42,648 bases of DNA. Origin: Candidatus Faecalibacterium gallistercoris. GTDB taxonomy: Bacteria; Bacillota; Clostridia; Oscillospirales; Ruminococcaceae. Made by a program: the position numbers and the translations under genes. The stretch is from positions 1 through 42,648 of the forward strand of contig DXBJ01000073.1 of assembly GCA_019116585.1 (NCBI GenBank). The letters are read 5' to 3'. Position 1 is the first letter of the stretch. Each line of letters starts with the position of its first letter. The notes below the pieces were generated by a model that was not told where the DNA came from, did not search any database, and saw only the letters and a list, made by a program, of their open reading frames with translations. Positions 8,588 through 17,273 of the stretch are shown piece after piece.

Positions 8588-9829
8588 ATGCAGAATTTTG
8601 AACAGCTCTTGCAGAAATATGCCGATTTCATCGTCCGGGTGGGGGTCAACGTCCAGCCCGGCCAGACCCTGATCCTCTCCGCGCCCCTGGCGGCGGCGCC
8701 CCTGGCCCGCCTGTGCGCGGCCAGTGCCTTCGAGGCCGGGGCCCGGGACGTGCGGGTGGACTGGAGCGACGACGCCCTCACCCGCATCCGGATGGAAAAG
8801 GGCAGCGAGGAAGCCCTCTGCGACGTCAAGCCCTACGTCCTGCGCAGCTACCTGGACTACGCCGAGAGCGAGGGCGGCGTCTGCGTGCTGAACATCCACG
8901 CCGACGACCCCGAGGCCCTGGCCGAGCTGGACGCCGGCAAGGTCAGCCGGGTCAGCGCCGCCCGCCGCAAGGCCCTGATGCCCTGGCGCAGCTACACCAT
9001 GAACGACCGGGTGCAGTGGTCCATCGCGGCCATGCCCTCCCCCGCCTGGGCCAAAAAACTGTTCCCCGACCTGGCCGAAGAGGCCGCGGTGGAAAAGCTG
9101 TGGCAGCTGATCTTCGACACCTGCCGCGTCACCGGCGGCGACCCCGTGGGCGCCTGGCAGGCCCACCTGGCCCGCCTGAAGGACCTGCGGGACAAGATGA
9201 ACGCCCTGGACCTGGAGTCGGTCCATTTTGAAAGCGCCAACGGCACCGACCTGACCGTGGGCCTGGCCGACGGCGCCCAGTGGGAGAGCGCGGACAGCGT
9301 CAGCGAAAAGGGGGTCCCCTTCCTGCCCAACATCCCCACCGAGGAGGTGTTCACCGCCCCCCACAAGGACAAAGTGAACGGCGTGGCCTACGGCACCAAG
9401 CCCTACATCCACGGCGGGCAGACCATCCGGGGCTTCCATGTCACCTTCCGGGACGGCAAGATCGTGGAGTACGGCGCCGAGGAGAACGAGGCCCTGCTGG
9501 GCGAGGTGCTGGACACCGACGAGGGCGCCCGCCACATCGGCGAGGTGGCCCTGGTGCCGGCTTCCAGCCCCATCAACCGCAGCGGCGTCACCTTCTGCAG
9601 CACCCTGTTTGACGAAAACGCCGCCTGCCACATCGCCTTCGGCGCCAGCTACCCCGGCACCACCCGGGGCGGCAACGCCATGACCGAGGAGCAGCTGCTG
9701 GCCCGCGGGATGAACCAGTCCCTGATCCACGAGGACGTGATGATCGGCGCCGCCGACACCCGCATCACCGGCCGCACCCGGGACGGGCGGGACGTCGCCC
9801 TATTTGAGGGCGGCGAGTGGGTGCTGTGA
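8588..9829 (+). CDS. M29-family metallo-aminopeptidase
   Basis: M29 (AmpS/aminopeptidase T/PepS) enzymes are cytoplasmic dimetal aminopeptidases that release N-terminal residues from peptides. Starting at the ATG at 8588, preceded by GAAAGGA, the product has 413 residues, the family's normal length. The N-terminal domain begins QKYADFIVRVGVNVQPGQ, a typical opening. In the catalytic half the motifs NIPTEEVFTAPHKDKVNG, FDENAACHIAFGASYPG and NQSLIHEDVMIGA supply the expected Glu, Tyr and His/Asp metal ligands. It has its own promoter and is followed by glyS, which also has its own, so it is probably monocistronic. Substrate preference is not predictable. Confidence 0.92.
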   Translation: MQNFEQLLQKYADFIVRVGVNVQPGQTLILSAPLAAAPLARLCAASAFEAGARDVRVDWSDDALTRIRMEKGSEEALCDVKPYVLRSYLDYAESEGGVCVLNIHADDPEALAELDAGKVSRVSAARRKALMPWRSYTMNDRVQWSIAAMPSPAWAKKLFPDLAEEAAVEKLWQLIFDTCRVTGGDPVGAWQAHLARLKDLRDKMNALDLESVHFESANGTDLTVGLADGAQWESADSVSEKGVPFLPNIPTEEVFTAPHKDKVNGVAYGTKPYIHGGQTIRGFHVTFRDGKIVEYGAEENEALLGEVLDTDEGARHIGEVALVPASSPINRSGVTFCSTLFDENAACHIAFGASYPGTTRGGNAMTEEQLLARGMNQSLIHEDVMIGAADTRITGRTRDGRDVALFEGGEWVL

Positions 9830-9870
9830 CAGGCGCCTCCCCGCGCCGCGCCCGGCAGGCCGGCGGGGGC

Positions 9871-9899
9871 TTGCCATTTTTCCCCTGACATGATAAAGT
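9871..9899 (+). promoter_or_regulatory. Extended -10 promoter of glyS
   Basis: TTGCCA (9871-9876), a 17-base spacer and TAAAGT (9894-9899) preceded by TG at the extended -10 position. The leader of about 75 nt has a perfect hairpin, GCCCGGC/GCCGGGC with a CAT loop (9913-9929), but no T-box features. Confidence 0.65.
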
Positions 9900-9980
9900 A
9901 GAGGGGCACTGTGCCCGGCCATGCCGGGCCGACACACACGACACGGCAAACCAGCCGCGGACGGAAAGGATGTATTTGTT

Positions 9981-11402
9981 ATGGAACACAGCGAAAAGAC
10001 ACTGGATATGATCGTGGCCCTGTGCAAGAACCGGGGCTTCGTTTTCCCCGGCTCCGAGATCTACGGCGGCCTGGCCAACAGCTGGGACTACGGCCCCCTG
10101 GGCGTCGAGTTCAAGAACAACGTCAAAAAGGCATGGCTGAAAAAGTTCGTGCAGGAGAGCCCCTACAACGTGGGCCTGGACGCCGCTATTTTGATGAACC
10201 CCCAGACCTGGGTCACCACCGGCCATGTGGCCAGCTTCTCCGACCCGCTGCTGGACTGCCGCGCCTGCAAGGCGCGCCACCGCGCCGACAAGCTGATCGC
10301 GGACGAGTTCCCCGACGTCAACGTGGACGCCATGAGCTTTGACGAGATGGACCAGTTCATCGCCGAGCACGAGCAGGTGGTCTGCCCGGTGTGCGGCAAG
10401 CACGACTTCACCCCCATCCGCAAGTTCAACCTGATGTTCAAGACCGCCATCGGCGTCACCGAGGACAGCTCCTCGGTGTGCTACCTGCGGCCCGAGACCG
10501 CCCAGGGCATCTTTGTCAACTTTGCCAACATCCAGCGCACCACCCGCCGCAAGCTGCCCTTCGGCGTCTGCCAGGTGGGCAAAGCCTTCCGCAACGAGAT
10601 CACCCCGGGCAACTTCACCTTCCGCACCCGCGAGTTCGAGCAGATGGAGTGCGAGTTCTTCTGCAAGCCGGACACTGACCTGGAGTGGTTCGCCTACTGG
10701 AAGGAATACTGCAAGAACTGGCTGCTGAGCCTGGGCATCAAGGAAGAGCACCTGCGCCTGCGGGACCACGAGCCCGCCGAGCTGGCCTTCTACAGCCGCG
10801 CCACCACCGACATCGAGTACGCCTTCCCCTTCACCGACTGGGGCGAGCTGTGGGGCATTGCCGACCGCACCAACTACGACCTGAGCCGCCATCAGGAGGC
10901 CTCGGGCAAGAGCCTGGAGTACTTCGACCCCGAGACCGGCGAGCACTATATCCCCTATGTCATCGAGCCCTCCCTGGGCTGCGACCGCGTGGCCCTGGCC
11001 TTCCTGTGCGAGGCCTACGACGAGGAGCGCCTGGTGGACGCCAAGGGCAAGGAGGACGTGCGCACCGTGCTGCACCTGCACCCGGCCCTGGCCCCCTTCA
11101 AGTGCGCCGTGCTGCCCCTGAGCAAGAAGCTGGGCCCCAAGGCCATGGAGATCCGCAACGAGCTGTCCAAGTACTTCATGGTGGACTACGACGAGACCGG
11201 CTCCATCGGCAAGCGTTACCGCCGCGAGGACGAGATCGGCACCCCCTACTGCATCACGGTGGACTTTGACACGGTGGGCGACGAGGCCAAGGGCATCGCT
11301 GCCGACCACTGTGTCACCGTCCGTGACCGCGACACCATGGAGCAGGTCCGCCTGCCCATCGACCAGCTGAAGAGCTGGCTGGAGGAGAAGATCGCCTTCT
11401 GA
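9981..11402 (+). CDS. glyS: Glycyl-tRNA synthetase, dimeric (alpha2) type
   Basis: The enzyme charges tRNA-Gly, two copies of which lie 6 kb downstream. The ATG at 9981 follows GGAAAGGA; a longer frame from 9921 has no ribosome binding site. The 473 residues form one chain with class II motifs. [17 protein letters not shown] and [22 protein letters not shown] mark the active site, and [14 protein letters not shown] is the motif 3 region. Two Cys pairs (CRACK, CPVCGK) suggest a zinc site in the insertion. The anticodon-binding domain starts near residue 365. This is the archaeal/eukaryotic-like single-chain form, not the alpha2beta2 GlyQ/GlyS of many bacteria. Confidence 0.96.
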   Translation: MEHSEKTLDMIVALCKNRGFVFPGSEIYGGLANSWDYGPLGVEFKNNVKKAWLKKFVQESPYNVGLDAAILMNPQTWVTTGHVASFSDPLLDCRACKARHRADKLIADEFPDVNVDAMSFDEMDQFIAEHEQVVCPVCGKHDFTPIRKFNLMFKTAIGVTEDSSSVCYLRPETAQGIFVNFANIQRTTRRKLPFGVCQVGKAFRNEITPGNFTFRTREFEQMECEFFCKPDTDLEWFAYWKEYCKNWLLSLGIKEEHLRLRDHEPAELAFYSRATTDIEYAFPFTDWGELWGIADRTNYDLSRHQEASGKSLEYFDPETGEHYIPYVIEPSLGCDRVALAFLCEAYDEERLVDAKGKEDVRTVLHLHPALAPFKCAVLPLSKKLGPKAMEIRNELSKYFMVDYDETGSIGKRYRREDEIGTPYCITVDFDTVGDEAKGIAADHCVTVRDRDTMEQVRLPIDQLKSWLEEKIAF

Positions 11403-11426
11403 TCTTCCTCCCTTCCCCCGCGCCCC

Positions 11427-11468
11427 AAAGCTCCCGCCCGCCGTTTTCCACGGCCGGCGGGAGCTTTT
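11427..11468 (+). terminator. Terminator after glyS
   Basis: GCTCCCGCCCGCCG pairs with CGGCCGGCGGGAGC around a TTTTCCA loop, followed by TTTT and preceded by AAA. It could work in both directions. Confidence 0.8.
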
Positions 11469-11487
11469 CCGTTTCCTCCATCCGGTT

Positions 11488-11541
11488 CAAAACAGAACAA
11501 GACCGCCCTTTCCCCGGCAGACGGGCCGGCAGGACGGTCTT
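11488..11541 (-). terminator. Terminator after rlmH
   Basis: On the minus strand AGACCGTCC pairs with GGGCGGTCT (one mismatch), enclosing an inner CCGG stem, and is followed by the U-rich tail TGTTCTGTTTTG. With the glyS terminator it separates two convergent units. Confidence 0.75.
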
Positions 11542-11545
11542 TTGC

Positions 11546-12031
11546 TCACTTGTGGTACTTCATCCCCGCGTTGATGGTGCAGGCGCGGTAAAGCTGTTCG
11601 GTCAGCACCAGGCGGGCCAGCTGGTGGGGCAGGGTGATCCGCCCCAGGCTGATGCGGGCCGCAGCCGCCCGCTTGACCTCCTCCGACAGCCCGTGGGACG
11701 AGCCGATCACAAAGGCCACGTCCCCCGCGCCGCTGGCCGCTTTGTCCGCCAGCAGGGCGGCCAGCTCCTCGCTGGAGATGGGCTTGCCCTCCACGCACAG
11801 GGCCACCAGGCTCTGCCCCCGGCGGAGGTGGGAGAGGATGGCTTTGCCCTCTTTTTCCAGCGCGCGGGCCACCAGGGCCGGGGAGGCGTTTTTCTCCTCG
11901 ATCTTTTCCTCCGGCAGCTCGACGATCCGGAAGTTGGCGAAGGCGGACAGCCGCTTGGCGTATTCCGCCACCCCCTCGGCGCAGTACCTGGCGTTCAGCT
12001 TGCCCAGGCAGATCAGGTCGATGGTTTGCAT
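11546..12031 (-). CDS. rlmH: 23S rRNA (pseudouridine1915-N3)-methyltransferase RlmH
   Basis: RlmH is a small SPOUT-class methyltransferase that methylates pseudouridine 1915 in helix 69 of 23S rRNA. The 161 residues match the family length. Visible motifs are the opening DLICLGKL, LCVEGKPISSEELA, FVIGSSHGLSEEV (the AdoMet-binding knot glycines) and LPHQLARLVLTEQLYRA near the C terminus, which forms the trefoil knot. The ribosome binding site AAAGGA begins right after the stop of the DUF2442 gene (12-base spacing). rlmH therefore appears to be the third gene of the DUF4160-DUF2442 unit, an unusual context for a conserved rRNA methylase. Confidence 0.95.
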   Translation of the reverse strand: MQTIDLICLGKLNARYCAEGVAEYAKRLSAFANFRIVELPEEKIEEKNASPALVARALEKEGKAILSHLRRGQSLVALCVEGKPISSEELAALLADKAASGAGDVAFVIGSSHGLSEEVKRAAAARISLGRITLPHQLARLVLTEQLYRACTINAGMKYHK

Positions 12032-12043
12032 GGGAATCCTTTC

Positions 12044-12343
12044 TTATGCAATGTGGGCATCCTGAACCGGAACGCCTTTCTCATACAGATACTCGGGCGA
12101 GATGTCGATCGCTCCGTCGTTCCACACCGTCACGCCGTAATCGATATAGACGCCGCGGAATGCTTCCACATCCCGCAAAGGCGCAAAAGCCGGCGTGTCG
12201 AGCAGGCTGCTGCAATCAAAAATCTTGGTCTCGCCGGTGGAAAAGCGCACCCACAACCGGTAGCCGTCCAGCGGGCGCACCCCGCTGACCTTGACCGGCT
12301 GCTGCGGCTGCCCTGCGTAGACAACGCCATCTTTGAGATACAT
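12044..12343 (-). CDS. DUF2442 domain protein
   Basis: This 99-residue protein of unknown function matches the DUF2442 pattern: VRPLDGYRLWVRFSTGET, then KIFDCSSLL, RGVYIDYGVTVWNDGAIDISPEYLY. DUF2442 proteins commonly sit next to DUF4160 proteins, as here (18 bases upstream). The pair has been suggested to act as a toxin-antitoxin-like module, but this is not established and nothing in the sequence decides it. It has no membrane segment or signal peptide. It is followed after 12 bases by rlmH. Confidence 0.85.
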   Translation of the reverse strand: MYLKDGVVYAGQPQQPVKVSGVRPLDGYRLWVRFSTGETKIFDCSSLLDTPAFAPLRDVEAFRGVYIDYGVTVWNDGAIDISPEYLYEKGVPVQDAHIA

Positions 12344-12361
12344 ACGCTTCCTCCTTCCGTT

Positions 12362-12628
12362 TCAGCGCAGAGGCTCGATCTTTCCGAATGGGATATTGCG
12401 GACGGCATTGTTCCAGGCTGCATACAGTTCCTCTTCATGGATGGCAGCCCAGGCCTGCACCAGCTTGAACTGCTTGAGCGGCAGGCTGCCGGCCAGCAAT
12501 TCGCCGTCGATCCCCACCGAAGCCTCATATTCCGCATAGTACACATGGAAATGCGGTTTGTGATGCTGCCCGCTGTCGCTGTAGATCATCTTGATCACGA
12601 TGTTATAGAACCTGCACAGCTCCGGCAT
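12362..12628 (-). CDS. DUF4160 domain protein
   Basis: This 88-residue protein carries the DUF4160 signature: an N-terminal hydrophobic strand, then HHKPHFHVYYAEYEASVGID, LLAGSLPLKQFKLVQAW and HEEELYAAWNNA. The cluster of four His residues could bind metal, but this is a guess. Its start has an AAAGGAGG ribosome binding site and lies directly behind a strong promoter. It is the first gene of a unit with DUF2442 and rlmH. The function is unknown; a role with DUF2442 as a two-component module is the leading idea from gene context. Confidence 0.85.
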   Translation of the reverse strand: MPELCRFYNIVIKMIYSDSGQHHKPHFHVYYAEYEASVGIDGELLAGSLPLKQFKLVQAWAAIHEEELYAAWNNAVRNIPFGKIEPLR

Positions 12629-12648
12629 AACGCCGCCTCCTTTTATTC

Positions 12649-12677
12649 AGTATAACACACACGCCATTTTTATACAA
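12649..12677 (-). promoter_or_regulatory. Promoter of DUF4160-DUF2442-rlmH
   Basis: On the minus strand TTGTAT (12672-12677) and TATACT (12649-12654) are separated by 17 bases. The -35 box begins 15 bases past the parC stop codon, with no terminator between, so parC transcripts may also read through. Confidence 0.75.
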
Positions 12678-12691
12678 GGCATCGTTTTTTA

Positions 12692-14941
12692 TCACAGCAA
12701 CGTGGTCTGCTCGGCGATGTCGTCCCCGCGCAGGAGCGCTCCCAGGGCCGGCAGGGTGCGCACACGGTAGCGGTGTGGGTCGGCCAGGTCCAGGCCGGCC
12801 GCCGGGCGGACCGAGGTGATGGACTGGTTCTTTTTCAGGGTGACCACCGCCACGCCCTGGCTGTCCCGGGTGGCCTTTTCGGCGATCTGGGCCGAGCCCA
12901 CCAGCAGCAGCCGGCCGGCGCTGGTGCGGATGGCCAGCTCCTGCTCCTCCGGCAGGAAGAGCAAAGCCGCCAGCGGCTCCTTGTCGCTGTAGGCCCGCAG
13001 CAGCTTGCGGCGGTTCTGCTTGGTGGCGTAGGAGGCCAGGGGCACCTTGGCGCATTTGCCGCTGGCAAAGAAGAACAGCATCCAGCCGCTGTAATCGGCG
13101 GTCAGGACCATGGCGATGGGCGTTTCCCCTTCCTCCATGCCCAGGCGGGTGGGCAGGTAGACGCCCATCTGGCTCACCTTGCCGTCCTCGAACTCGGCCA
13201 GGCGGGTCTTGTAGACCTGGTGCCGGTCGGTGAAGAAGAGGGCCTCCAGGTTGTTGCGGGCCTCGGCCTGGACCAGGATCTCGTCCCCTTCCTTCAGCTT
13301 GTGGGCGCCGGCGGTGCGCAGGCTCTGGGGGGTGATCTTTTTCAGGTAGCCCTCCCGGGTGAAGAACACCGTCACCGGATAATCGGGCACCGCATCCTCT
13401 TCGGCGGCGTCCTCCCCGGCGGGCAGGTCGTAGAGGATCTCGCTGCGGCGGGGCTGGCCGTACTTTTTGGCCGCCGCCGTCAGCTCCTGGATGATGATCC
13501 GGCGGATGCGGGCGGGCTTGGCCAGGATGTCGTTCAGGTCGTCGATCTCCTGTTTCAGCTCCTCGATCTCGCCGGTGCGCTTGAGGATATACTCCCGGTT
13601 CAGGTGGCGCAGCCGGATCTCGGCCACGTACTCGGCCTGGGCCTCGTCGATGCCGAAGCCGATCATCAGGTTGGGCACCACCTCGTCCTCTTCCTCGGTC
13701 TCCCGGATGATCCGGATGGCCTTGTCGATGTCCAGCAGGATGGCCGCCAGGCCCTCCAGCAGATGCAGCCGCTTTTCCTTGCCGTGCAGGTCGTAGTAGG
13801 TGCGGCGGCGGACGCATTCGGTCCGGAAGGCCGTCCACTCCTGCAGGATCTCCCGCACCCCCATCACCCGGGGCTGGCCCGAGACCAGGATGTTGAAGTT
13901 GCAGCTGAAGCTGTCCTCCAGGGGCGTCAGCCGGAACAGCTTGGCCATCAGGCGGTCGTGGTCCACGCCGCGCTTGAGGTCCAGCGTCAGCTTGAGGCCG
14001 TTCAGGTCGGTCTCGTCCCGCATGTCGCTCAGCTCTTTCAGCTTGCCGGCCTTGGCCAGCTCGGCGATCTTGTCCATGATGGCCTCCACCGTGGTGGTGG
14101 GCGGGATCTGGGTGATCTCGATCATGTTTTCGTCCGGGACCGACCGCCACCGGGCCCGCACCTTGACGCTGCCCCGGCCGGTCTCGAAGATGTCCCGCAT
14201 CTGGGCCGCGTCGTACAGGATCTGCCCCCCGCCCACAAAGTCGGGGGCGGGCATGGTGGAGCCGATGTCGTGGTTCGGGTCCTTGAGCAGGGCCACGGTG
14301 GTGGCGCACAGCTCGGCCAGGTTGAACGAGCAGATGTTGCAGGCCATGCCCACCGCGATGCCCAGCGTGTTGTTGGCCAGGATGGTGGGGAAGGTGACCG
14401 GCAGCAGGGTGGGCTCGGTGGTGGTGCCGTCGTAGTTGGGCACAAAGTCCACCGTCTCCTTGTCGATGTCCCGGAACAGCTCCTCGCAGACAGGCTCCAG
14501 CCGGGCCTCGGTGTAGCGGGCGGCGGCGCAGGACATATCCCGGCTGTATGCCTTGCCAAAGTTGCCCTTGCTGTCCACATAGGGCACCAGCAGGCTCTCG
14601 TTGCCCCGGCCCATCCGGACCATGGTGTCGTAGATGGCGGCGTCGCCGTGGGGGTTCAGGTGCATGGTGGCGCCCACGATGTTGGCGGACTTGGTCCGCG
14701 CCCCTTTCAGCAGGCCCATGCCGTACATGGTGTACAGCAGCTTGCGGTGGGCCGGCTTGAAGCCGTCGATCTCGGGCAGGGCCCGGCTGACGATGACGCT
14801 CATGGCGTAGGGCATATAGTTGGTCTCCAGGGTGCGGGTGATGGGGTCCTCCAGGACGCTGCCCGCGTTCAGGATCTGGACCCCCTCCCCCAGCTGGGGG
14901 CGCACCGGTTTGGATGTTTTTCTGGTTTGTTTTTTTGGCAT
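12692..14941 (-). CDS. parC: Type IIA DNA topoisomerase subunit A (topoisomerase IV ParC-like)
   Basis: This is the DNA breakage-reunion subunit that works with the ATPase encoded just upstream to unlink or supercoil DNA. It has 749 residues, shorter than most GyrA proteins and in the range of Clostridia-type ParC. The winged-helix region reads NPHGDAAIYDTMVRM, followed by CAAARYTEARL with catalytic Tyr143. The coiled-coil tower (about 400-480) is Glu/Lys-rich. The C-terminal part has weak beta-propeller repeats and lacks an obvious GyrA box, which favours topoisomerase IV. The residue matching E. coli GyrA Ser83 is Ala101, while Asp105 matches Asp87. The ribosome binding site is weak, so coupling to parE is likely. 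Confidence 0.88.
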   Translation of the reverse strand: MPKKQTRKTSKPVRPQLGEGVQILNAGSVLEDPITRTLETNYMPYAMSVIVSRALPEIDGFKPAHRKLLYTMYGMGLLKGARTKSANIVGATMHLNPHGDAAIYDTMVRMGRGNESLLVPYVDSKGNFGKAYSRDMSCAAARYTEARLEPVCEELFRDIDKETVDFVPNYDGTTTEPTLLPVTFPTILANNTLGIAVGMACNICSFNLAELCATTVALLKDPNHDIGSTMPAPDFVGGGQILYDAAQMRDIFETGRGSVKVRARWRSVPDENMIEITQIPPTTTVEAIMDKIAELAKAGKLKELSDMRDETDLNGLKLTLDLKRGVDHDRLMAKLFRLTPLEDSFSCNFNILVSGQPRVMGVREILQEWTAFRTECVRRRTYYDLHGKEKRLHLLEGLAAILLDIDKAIRIIRETEEEDEVVPNLMIGFGIDEAQAEYVAEIRLRHLNREYILKRTGEIEELKQEIDDLNDILAKPARIRRIIIQELTAAAKKYGQPRRSEILYDLPAGEDAAEEDAVPDYPVTVFFTREGYLKKITPQSLRTAGAHKLKEGDEILVQAEARNNLEALFFTDRHQVYKTRLAEFEDGKVSQMGVYLPTRLGMEEGETPIAMVLTADYSGWMLFFFASGKCAKVPLASYATKQNRRKLLRAYSDKEPLAALLFLPEEQELAIRTSAGRLLLVGSAQIAEKATRDSQGVAVVTLKKNQSITSVRPAAGLDLADPHRYRVRTLPALGALLRGDDIAEQTTLL

Positions 14942-14995
14942 AGTGTTTATCTCGATCTATTGGTTGCTTCGCACAGGATGTCGCGGCGGGGCGGC

Positions 14996-16987
14996 TCACG
15001 ACAGGTCCAGTTCGTCCAGATATTCGGCGCCGTGGGCGGCGATGTGGTCCTTGCGCCCGGCCAGGTTGTCCCCCAGCAGGATGTCAAAGACGCGGGCCGT
15101 CTCGGCCACGTCGGTGGGCATCACCTTGATCAGGCGGCGGCTGGCGGGGTTCATGGTGGTCAGCCACATCATTTCCGGGTCGTTTTCGCCCAGGCCCTTG
15201 GAGCGCTGGATGGTGTATTTTTTGTCCCCGATCTTTTTCAAAAACGCCGCCTTCTCGGCCTCGGTGTAGGCAAAGCAGGTCTCCCCCTTGGTGTTGATCT
15301 CGTACAGGGGCGACTCGGCGATATAGACGTACCCCTTTTCGATCAGGGTGGGGGTCAGGCGGTAGAGCATGGTCAGCACCAGGGTGCGGATCTGGTAGCC
15401 GTCCACATCCGCGTCGGTGCAGATGACGATCTTGTTGAAACGCAGGTTGTCCAGGCTGAAGGTGGCAAGCTCCTTGTTGTACTTGCCCCCCAGCTCGATG
15501 CCGCAGCCCATCACCTTGATCAGGTCCACGATGACGTCCGACTTGAAGATGCGGGCGTAGTCGGCCTTGAGGCAGTTGAGGATCTTGCCCCGGATGGGCA
15601 TGATGGCCTGGAACTCGCTGTCCCGGCTGGTCTTGACCGCGCCCATGGCCGAGTCGCCCTCCACGATATACAGTTCCCGGCGGGCGGGGTCCTTGGTGCG
15701 GCAGTCCACGAATTTCTGCACCCGGTTGGCTAGGTCGATCTGGGTGGACAGGGTCTTTTTGATGCTCTGGCGGGTCTTTTCGGCGTGCTCCCGGCTCTGC
15801 TTGTTGACCAGCACCTGCTGGCAGATCTTCTGGGCCTCCTCCGGCTTTTCCAGGAAGTAGACTTCCAGGTAGTGCTTGAGGAAATCGGTCATGGCCTGGG
15901 AGATGAACTTGTTGGTGATGGCCTTTTTGGTCTGGTTCTCGTAGCTGGTGCGGGTGGAAAAGCTGGACGACACATACACCAGGCAGTCCTGGATGTCCTG
16001 GAAGCTGACCGAGCTCTCCCCTTTCTTGTACATCCCCTTGTCCTTCAGGTATTTGTTGATCTGGTAGACAAAGGCGGTGCGGACGGCGTGCTCGGGGCTG
16101 CCGCCGTGCTCCAGCCAGGAGGAGTTGTGGTAGAACTCCAGCAGCTGGACCTGATTGGAAAAGCAGAAGGCCGCGCTCATCCGCACCTTGTAGTCGGGCT
16201 GGTCCTCCCGGTCGCGGCCGGTGGCCTCCGACTCGCAGGTGAACACCGGGGTCAGGGGGTCGCTGCCGGCGGCCTCCCGGACGTAGTCCGCGATGCCGTT
16301 CTGGTAGCAGTAGCTCTCCTGCCAGGGCTTGCCGGTGGCGGGGTCGGGCTCCTTCTCGTCGGTAAAGGTCAGCGTCAGCCCCGCGTTGACCACCGCCTGG
16401 CGGCGCAGCACATCTTTATAGTAGCCGGCCGGCACGTCGATGTCGGTGAACACCTCGTCGTCCGGCTTCCAGTGGATGATGCTGCCGGTGCGGCGGCCCT
16501 TGTAGGGCTCCTTTTTCAGGCCGCCCACGTTCTCGCCCCGGGCAAAGTCCAGATGGTAGTGGAAGCCGTCCCGGTAGATGTCGGCGGTCATCCAGGCCGA
16601 AGCATACTGGGTGGCGCACAGGCCCAGGCCGTTCAGCCCCAGGCTGAACTCATAGTTGTCCTCGCCCTCGCCGTATTTGCCACCGGCGTACATCTCGCAG
16701 AACAGCAGCTCCCAGTTGTAGCGGCCCTCGCCGCTGTTCCAGTCCACCGGCATCCCGCGGCCAAAGTCCTCCACCCGGACGCTGCCGTCCTTGCAGCGGG
16801 TGACATGGATCACCTTGCCGTAGCCGTCCCGGGCCTCGTCGATGGAGTTGGAGATGATCTCAAAGATGGAGTGGGCGCAGCCGTCCACCCCGTCCGAGCC
16901 AAAAATGACCGCCGGCCGCTTGCGCACCCGGTCGGCGCCTTTCAGGGAAGTAATGCTCTCGTTGCCGTATTCTTGTTTTTTTGCCAT
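14996..16987 (-). CDS. parE: Type IIA DNA topoisomerase subunit B (topoisomerase IV ParE-like)
   Basis: This is the GHKL ATPase subunit of a type IIA topoisomerase. It has 663 residues. The Bergerat fold shows EIISNSIDEA (catalytic Glu43, Mg-binding Asn47), DFGRGMPV, MYAGGKYG and SLGLNGLGLCATQYAS. The TOPRIM domain shows IVEGDSAMGAVKTSRD and CTDADVDGYQIRTL. Some motifs are diverged from classical GyrB/ParE: RKRPAVIFG in place of RKRPGMYIG, and Asn for His in GLNGLG. This fits the second gyrase-like set found in many Clostridia. It lies 54 bases upstream of parC on the same strand. I found no convincing promoter in the 160 bases before it. Confidence 0.88.
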   Translation of the reverse strand: MAKKQEYGNESITSLKGADRVRKRPAVIFGSDGVDGCAHSIFEIISNSIDEARDGYGKVIHVTRCKDGSVRVEDFGRGMPVDWNSGEGRYNWELLFCEMYAGGKYGEGEDNYEFSLGLNGLGLCATQYASAWMTADIYRDGFHYHLDFARGENVGGLKKEPYKGRRTGSIIHWKPDDEVFTDIDVPAGYYKDVLRRQAVVNAGLTLTFTDEKEPDPATGKPWQESYCYQNGIADYVREAAGSDPLTPVFTCESEATGRDREDQPDYKVRMSAAFCFSNQVQLLEFYHNSSWLEHGGSPEHAVRTAFVYQINKYLKDKGMYKKGESSVSFQDIQDCLVYVSSSFSTRTSYENQTKKAITNKFISQAMTDFLKHYLEVYFLEKPEEAQKICQQVLVNKQSREHAEKTRQSIKKTLSTQIDLANRVQKFVDCRTKDPARRELYIVEGDSAMGAVKTSRDSEFQAIMPIRGKILNCLKADYARIFKSDVIVDLIKVMGCGIELGGKYNKELATFSLDNLRFNKIVICTDADVDGYQIRTLVLTMLYRLTPTLIEKGYVYIAESPLYEINTKGETCFAYTEAEKAAFLKKIGDKKYTIQRSKGLGENDPEMMWLTTMNPASRRLIKVMPTDVAETARVFDILLGDNLAGRKDHIAAHGAEYLDELDLS

Positions 16988-17150
16988 GTTGTCCTCTCTG
17001 TTCCCTCCGGCAAAATCATAGGATAACTCTTTTCAAAAGATTATTTAACCATAATCCCGCCCAAAAAGCAAATCAGGGGCCGGCACGGCAAAAAGTTTTG
17101 CCGCAGGAGCGCCGTTTTATAAATTCTTTGAAAAAATTTGCATTTTCCTC

Positions 17151-17178
17151 TTTACAAATCCGGATTTTGCGGTATAAT
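17151..17178 (+). promoter_or_regulatory. Promoter of the tRNA cluster
   Basis: TTTACA (17151-17156), a 16-base spacer and a perfect TATAAT (17173-17178). Transcription should start near 17185, ten bases before tRNA-Phe. Confidence 0.75.
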
Positions 17179-17194
17179 AATCAACGTCCGGTGC

Positions 17195-17270
17195 GCCTCT
17201 GTAGCTCAGTTGGTAGAGCAGGGGACTGAAAATCCCCGTGTCATTGGTTCGATTCCGATCGGAGGCACCA
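17195..17270 (+). tRNA. tRNA-Phe (GAA)
   Basis: A 76-base cloverleaf including an encoded CCA. Acceptor arms GCCTCTG/CGGAGGC (one G-U pair), D-arm with GCTCAGTTGGTAGAGC, anticodon stem GGGGA/TCCCC with loop CTGAAAA giving anticodon GAA, and T-loop GGTTCGATTCC. It is the first gene of the cluster. Confidence 0.97.
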
Positions 17271-17273
17271 TAT

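Noticed and set aside
9913-9929. T-box or other riboswitch in the glyS leader
   Set aside because: Only one small hairpin is present; the T-box sequence and specifier stem are missing.
9765-11309. A 514-codon minus-strand frame over glyS
   Set aside because: It is antisense to a clearly coding synthetase and has shadow-like composition.
12773-15733. A 986-codon open frame on the plus strand
   Set aside because: It is antisense to parC and parE, whose catalytic motifs are intact; no motif is visible in it.
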